Source: Thermotogae bacterium (GTDB lineage Bacteria; Thermotogota; Thermotogae; Petrotogales; Kosmotogaceae). Taken from it: DNA of 22,315 nucleotides. The notes beneath the pieces were generated by a model. That model was given only the letters and a program-made list of their open reading frames with translations, was not told the DNA's origin and did no database searches. The stretch covers positions 1 to 22,315 of the forward strand of contig QNAR01000007.1 of NCBI GenBank assembly GCA_003643975.1. Direction: 5' to 3'. Positions within the stretch are counted from its first letter, which is position 1. Each line of letters begins with the position of its first letter. Made by a program: the position numbers and the translations under genes. Of this stretch, positions 20,847 to 22,315 are shown in pieces.

Positions 20847-21698
20847 TTGGAGTTTAAAATATATTCCAAGGCGCTTTATTCAACGTGGATTCTCTTTCGG
20901 CCAGAGCGCTTGCTTTTTGATGCCGGCGAGAGTGTCTCAAGCGTTTTGGGGAATAGTGTTTATGCAATAAGGGACGTAATTCTCACCCACGGACATGTAG
21001 ATCATATAGCCGGTTTATGGGGGTTGATAAACACCAGAAATGTGGCGATGGGGGATAGAAAGAAGCCTCTTCGGATAATTTTTCCTTGTGGCAACAGAGC
21101 AATAAAGGCATATCTGGACTTTATCATCGGCATGAACCCGCGATTGAGATATGAAATCGTCTTATATCCCGTAGATCCAGGAGAGAAATTATTTTTGAGA
21201 ACCGCAGGAAATTTCAAGCGCTGGCTGGTCCCATTTCGAGTTAAGCATACCCCTGGGGAAATCAGCTATGGATATCATATAATCGAAGAGAGAAAGAAAC
21301 TCAAAGCTGAATTTAGGAGTCTAAGCTCTGAAGCTATAGTTGCTTTAGTAAAAAAGCACGGCCGGGAGTATATCACCGAGAATTTCACTAAGAAAATACT
21401 AACTGTGAGTGGTGATAGCTATGCGCTCCCTCCGGAGATAATCGAAGATAGCGAAACCCTGTTGCACGAATGTACCTTTCTCAATGGAAAAGACCGTAAA
21501 AATCAGAACCACTCGACTTTAGAGGAAATAGTTGAGAATGTCAGAGTGTCAAAGGGTATTAAAAGGTTGATATTGTATCATATCTCTGGAAGGTATTCAA
21601 CGAGGATAAAAAGACTTTCCAAAGCTTTTATTGAAAAACTCGAGGATAGGGAGTTGAAGATTTATTTCGTTTACCCTGAGAAACTCTTTGTCCTTTAG
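20847..21698 (+). CDS. rnz: Ribonuclease Z, Thermotoga short type (tRNA 3'-processing endonuclease)
   Basis: Metallo-beta-lactamase-fold nuclease that trims tRNA 3' ends. The metal site is seen as HGHVDH (48-53), His134, Asp190 in SGDS and His245. HECT at 207-210 and NHS (His222) are also present. The 283 residues resemble RNase Z of Thermotoga maritima (TM0864) as I recall it: KALFSTWI start, ILFDAGEGVS, HGHVDHIAGLWG. That enzyme cuts after an encoded CCA, not at the discriminator base. The exosite arm is short. A TTG start at 20847 follows GGAGGAGG. Confidence 0.9.
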   Translation: MEFKIYSKALYSTWILFRPERLLFDAGESVSSVLGNSVYAIRDVILTHGHVDHIAGLWGLINTRNVAMGDRKKPLRIIFPCGNRAIKAYLDFIIGMNPRLRYEIVLYPVDPGEKLFLRTAGNFKRWLVPFRVKHTPGEISYGYHIIEERKKLKAEFRSLSSEAIVALVKKHGREYITENFTKKILTVSGDSYALPPEIIEDSETLLHECTFLNGKDRKNQNHSTLEEIVENVRVSKGIKRLILYHISGRYSTRIKRLSKAFIEKLEDRELKIYFVYPEKLFVL

Positions 21699-21711
21699 GG
21701 GAGGCGAAAGC

Positions 21712-22173
21712 ATGAACTATGTCGGATGGATGATTTTTGGTGTTGTTCTTCTCGTGATTGAAATACTCACTCCTACCTTTTTCTTTCTATGGTTTTCCAT
21801 TGCTGCGTTTCTCTCCGGGATTTTAGCAATGTTCGGGCTCAATCTTGGCTGGCAGGTGTCAGTTTTTGCCGTTGCCAGTACTCTTCTTGTGATTTTCACC
21901 CGACCCATAGCGAAGAAGATAATGGGAGAAGCCCCGAGAAAGGTTTATGTTGAAGAACTAAAAAATGGCGTAGCGACGGTGGTGCAGGATATAGATTCAA
22001 GTAAGGGGACAGGAATTGTTAAAATCTCTGGTGAAAACTGGAGGGCGTTGTCAGTTGATCCCAAAAAAGTTATTAAAAAAGGTGAGGAAGTTGTTATAGA
22101 GCGCATAGAGGGAACAACTGTTTATGTAAGGCCGATAGAAACTGAGGCAAAGAAGGAGGGGGAAGAGATATGA
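21712..22173 (+). CDS. NfeD-family membrane protein
   Basis: Short NfeD protein, 153 residues from ATG 21712, with AGGGGAGG before it. Two or three hydrophobic segments (about 3-20, 22-42 and 46-64) are followed by a soluble OB-fold domain (about 80-140: GVATVVQDIDSSKGTGIVKISGENWRA is typical). There is no ClpP-like serine protease domain, so it is the short type that pairs with an SPFH protein. The stop overlaps the next start as ATGA, and the next gene is indeed SPFH, which supports function as a pair in membrane microdomain organisation. Confidence 0.92.
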   Translation: MNYVGWMIFGVVLLVIEILTPTFFFLWFSIAAFLSGILAMFGLNLGWQVSVFAVASTLLVIFTRPIAKKIMGEAPRKVYVEELKNGVATVVQDIDSSKGTGIVKISGENWRALSVDPKKVIKKGEEVVIERIEGTTVYVRPIETEAKKEGEEI

Positions 22174-22315
22174 TAATCTGGATCATTCTTGCAGTTGTCA
22201 TTCTCATCGTAGCGTCTTCAGGCATAAAAATCATCAGGCCATTCGAAAAGGGGTTGGTTGAAAGGCTTGGAAAATACAACCGCGAAGCACAAGCGGGGTT
22301 GAATTTTATCATACC
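22170..22315 (+). CDS. SPFH/stomatin-like protein, N-terminal fragment (cut by window edge)
   Basis: Only 48 residues are visible. MIIWIILAVVILIVASSGIKII is a single membrane helix, then RPFEKGLVERLGKYNREAQAGLNFII is the start of the SPFH (stomatin, prohibitin, flotillin) domain, with the VERLGKY motif of stomatins and QmcA. It overlaps the NfeD gene by 4 bp. The C-terminal part lies outside the window. Confidence 0.92.
   Translation, partial: MIIWIILAVVILIVASSGIKIIRPFEKGLVERLGKYNREAQAGLNFII

Noticed and set aside
1..22315. Mobile element, CRISPR array, phage or integrated island
   Set aside because: No transposase, integrase, direct repeats with spacers, tRNA attachment site or base-composition break was noticed. 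All gaps are short and the genes are housekeeping.

Overview
The window is one contiguous, gene-dense bacterial segment that most likely comes from the Thermotogota, probably Kosmotogaceae (Kosmotoga or Mesotoga type). This placement is inferred from four things. The RNase Z-like protein has the distinctive short form that I recall from Thermotoga maritima. The SRP RNA is the long Alu-containing type. GatAB is used without an adjacent gatC. Genes are packed with 1-30 bp overlaps and have strong GGAGGTGA ribosome binding sites with frequent GTG and TTG starts. There are no insertion sequences, CRISPR arrays, tRNAs or phage genes. Almost everything is chromosomal housekeeping.

Layout. Positions 1-1260 (+) hold the 3' part of metK and then rpsT, closed by a bidirectional terminator. 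Positions 1262-2750 (-) hold a MalK/UgpC/MsmX-type ABC ATPase behind a solitary Phd/YefM-type antitoxin, whose promoter has a palindrome between its -35 and -10 boxes. Positions 3054-3326 (+) encode HU. Positions 3350-6379 (-) are an overlapping trio, prmA, a DUF501 gene and uvrC, converging on HU through a terminator that lies in the last codons of uvrC.

Positions 6477-15925 (+) are a 9.4 kb run of twelve genes with almost no spacing: gatA, gatB, a signal-peptide beta-rich protein, hemW, a ferritin-like diiron protein, a dCMP deaminase, korB and korC, a DgkA/UndK lipid kinase, a LysM-M23 envelope hydrolase, a DUF523 protein and a small membrane protein. They are probably one transcript joining charged-tRNA formation, redox metabolism, nucleotide salvage and envelope maintenance. 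The SRP RNA gene (ffs, -) faces this run and ends 5 bp from it.

Positions 16241-17563 (-) carry the most unusual gene, a PurH-like protein that keeps the two-domain outline of AICAR transformylase/IMP cyclohydrolase but appears to have lost the signature motifs of both active sites. It is divergent from glnA (17715-19040, +), and a 16-bp perfect palindrome lies between them. Positions 19110-22315 (+) hold rpsF-ssb-rpsR, a terminator-like hairpin, then rplI, rnz, nfeD and the start of an SPFH (stomatin-like) gene. The rpsF promoter has a 17-bp palindrome over its -35 region, and its leader folds into a hairpin that resembles the S6:S18 autoregulatory element.

No obviously new multi-gene defence or mobile system is present. 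The best leads are the eroded PurH paralogue, the antitoxin-ABC ATPase pairing with its built-in operator, the rpsF leader, and the palindrome between the PurH-like gene and glnA.
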